A stretch of DNA of 7,030 nt from Nitrospiraceae bacterium (lineage in GTDB: Bacteria > Nitrospirota > Thermodesulfovibrionia > UBA6902). The notes beneath the pieces were generated by a model, which was not told the DNA's origin, searched no databases, and worked only from the letters and a program-made list of their open reading frames with translations. Position numbers and translations under genes: made by a program. Where the stretch lies: contig CP070644.1 in the NCBI GenBank assembly GCA_020354155.1, positions 1,222,121 to 1,229,150 on the forward strand, read 5' to 3'. Every line of letters begins with the position of its first letter. Position 1 is the first letter of the stretch. This document shows, in pieces, positions 6,244-7,030 of this stretch.

Positions 6244-6534
6244 TTATTTCTCTTCAATGCCGAGAATATCATCTTCCCTGATGATGAGATATTCGTCGTT
6301 GTCCATCTTGATCTTTGAGCCGGAATATTTCTCAAAGAGTACAATATCGCCGACCTTGACTTCCATGGCCTGAACTTTTCCATCGTCCGTTATCTTGCCG
6401 GAACCGACTGCAATTACTTCGCCCTTCTGGGGTTTTTCTTTCGCTGTCTCAGGAATATAGATTCCTCCGGAGCTTTTCTCAGGCTCTTCAGAATACTTCA
6501 CCAATACTCTGTCCTTTAGGGGTTTGAATTTCAT
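6244..6534 (-). CDS. groES: Co-chaperonin GroES (10 kDa, Hsp10)
   Basis: A 96-residue protein, normal length. It forms the seven-membered lid that caps GroEL. The N-terminal strand FKPLKDRVLVK (residues 3-13), the mobile loop (about 16-34) with the GroEL-contact tripeptide in GGIYIPE, the KGEVIAVGSGK segment (37-47) and the closing EYLIIREDDILGI (81-93) are all present. Start at ATG 6534 is supported by AAAGGAG ending 8 nt before it. It is the first gene of the groES-groEL operon, with a leader of about 100 nt that carries the CIRCE elements. Confidence 0.98.
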   Translation of the reverse strand: MKFKPLKDRVLVKYSEEPEKSSGGIYIPETAKEKPQKGEVIAVGSGKITDDGKVQAMEVKVGDIVLFEKYSGSKIKMDNDEYLIIREDDILGIEEK

Positions 6535-6600
6535 ATTAACCTCTCCTTTCTCTTTTATTATTGTGTGGGTTTGTCGAAAATTTACCCTGTTAAAAGTGAG

Positions 6601-6627
6601 TTAGCACTCTCAGCCTCTAACTGCTTA
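6601..6627. promoter_or_regulatory. Degenerate second CIRCE element
   Basis: The left arm TTAGCACTC (6601-6609) is perfect. After a 9-nt spacer (6610-6618) the right arm reads AACTGCTTA (6619-6627), matching 6 of 9 positions of GAGTGCTAA. Its last three bases are the first three of the perfect CIRCE at 6625. It lies inside the groES leader. Confidence 0.55.
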
Positions 6628-6651
6628 GCACTCTACTAAAACGAGTGCTAA
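6625..6651. promoter_or_regulatory. CIRCE operator (HrcA binding site)
   Basis: A perfect TTAGCACTC-N9-GAGTGCTAA (arms 6625-6633 and 6643-6651). HrcA binds this inverted repeat and represses groESL until heat or misfolded protein titrates GroEL away from HrcA. Its upstream end overlaps the -10 box of the predicted promoter, so binding should block polymerase. hrcA itself is not in the window. Confidence 0.97.
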
Positions 6652-6679
6652 TATAATATTTCACGAATCAGTTGAACAA
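6650..6679 (-). promoter_or_regulatory. Predicted groES-groEL promoter
   Basis: On the minus strand TTGTTC (6674-6679) and TATATT (6650-6655) are 18 bp apart. The -10 matches 5 of 6 consensus positions and abuts CIRCE; the -35 matches only 3. The start would fall near 6643, within CIRCE, as in other CIRCE-controlled operons. Confidence 0.5.
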
Positions 6680-6800
6680 GGTCATATTTTGTCTTATTTT
6701 AGCTAAAAACAGCTTATAATCTTAATAAACTTTAATTTTCTCTGATTTTCTTAGAATTTTAAAAAAATATTGAAGTGAGTATGGATTGAACGATGAAGTA

Positions 6801-7030
6801 CTATCTCCAGTCATATCGACGCCCTTTGACCTGGAAAATATACTTCATCATTAGCAGTCCGGCGATAAATCCGCCAATGTGGGCAAACCAGGCAACCCCT
6901 CCATGCCCGGCGCCACCCTGGCTGATCATGCCGTTGATGAACTGAATCACTATCCAGAAACCGATGACAAACATGGCCGGTAGCCTAACAACCTGAATAA
7001 AAAAGAAGAAAAAGATAAGTGTGTGGACCC
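6801..7030 (-). CDS. Rhomboid-family intramembrane serine protease, C-terminal part (cut by window edge)
   Basis: The last 75 residues of a polytopic membrane protein; the 5' end lies beyond the right edge. Three hydrophobic stretches are visible, and GGVAWFAHIGGFIAG (visible residues 43-57) carries the His-x-x-Gly pattern of the last core rhomboid helix, where His is the partner of the catalytic Ser. The Ser-bearing GxSG motif would be in the missing part, so catalytic competence cannot be judged here. The protein ends in a short basic tail (KGRRYDWR). Rhomboids cleave substrates within the membrane. It is upstream of groES on the same strand, but 150 bp and a CIRCE promoter separate them, so it is probably a separate unit. 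Confidence 0.9.
   Translation of the reverse strand, partial: VHTLIFFFFFIQVVRLPAMFVIGFWIVIQFINGMISQGGAGHGGVAWFAHIGGFIAGLLMMKYIFQVKGRRYDWR

Noticed and set aside
6700..6722. Hairpin AGCT-AAAAAC-AGCT between the rhomboid gene and the groES promoter as a terminator
   Set aside because: The stem is 4 bp and AT-rich with no proper U-run in place.

Overview
The window looks like a chromosomal segment of a diderm bacterium, probably of the Nitrospirota or Desulfobacterota (former Deltaproteobacteria) kind. Signs of this are a lipoprotein signal peptide, a PilZ-domain protein, a CIRCE-controlled groES-groEL operon, a GroEL with a Gly-Gly-Met tail, and a hairpin-rich interspersed repeat of the style common in those phyla. 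The phylum is an inference. The last half is housekeeping and stress biology; the first half is looser, with long gaps and small genes.

From left to right: (1) the 5' end of a lipoprotein gene on the minus strand (ends at about 179), read from an extended -10 promoter with a palindrome over its -35 region. (2) A divergent plus-strand CaCA-family Na+/Ca2+-type antiporter (507-1505; the ATG at 507 is preferred over an upstream TTG). (3) A convergent minus-strand kinase-fold protein (1547-2290). (4) A gene-free stretch, 2291-2737, holding a 183-bp MITE-like element with perfect 19-bp terminal inverted repeats around a 96-bp hairpin repeat. (5) A minus-strand pair: a PilZ protein (3060-3389) followed by a 96-residue single-pass membrane protein (2738-3028). 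(6) A gap, 3390-3879, with no convincing gene. (7) A minus-strand universal stress protein (3880-4308), whose leader has two TTGACA boxes, one inside a perfect palindrome. (8) A strong intrinsic terminator (4499-4530). (9) groES (6244-6534) and groEL (4552-6201), minus strand, controlled by one perfect CIRCE and a second, degenerate one that overlaps it. (10) The C-terminal end of a rhomboid-family membrane protein (6801-7030, minus strand).

The groES-groEL operon is the best understood unit: HrcA should repress it at CIRCE and release it on heat or unfolding stress, and the terminator separates it from the universal stress gene downstream. The PilZ gene and the small membrane protein are co-oriented with a 31-nt gap and probably form one transcript, which would tie a c-di-GMP receptor to an envelope protein. 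I see no phage, CRISPR, toxin-antitoxin or other large undescribed system. The observations most worth following are the MITE-like element, the tandem CIRCE, the PilZ/membrane pair and the palindromic operators.
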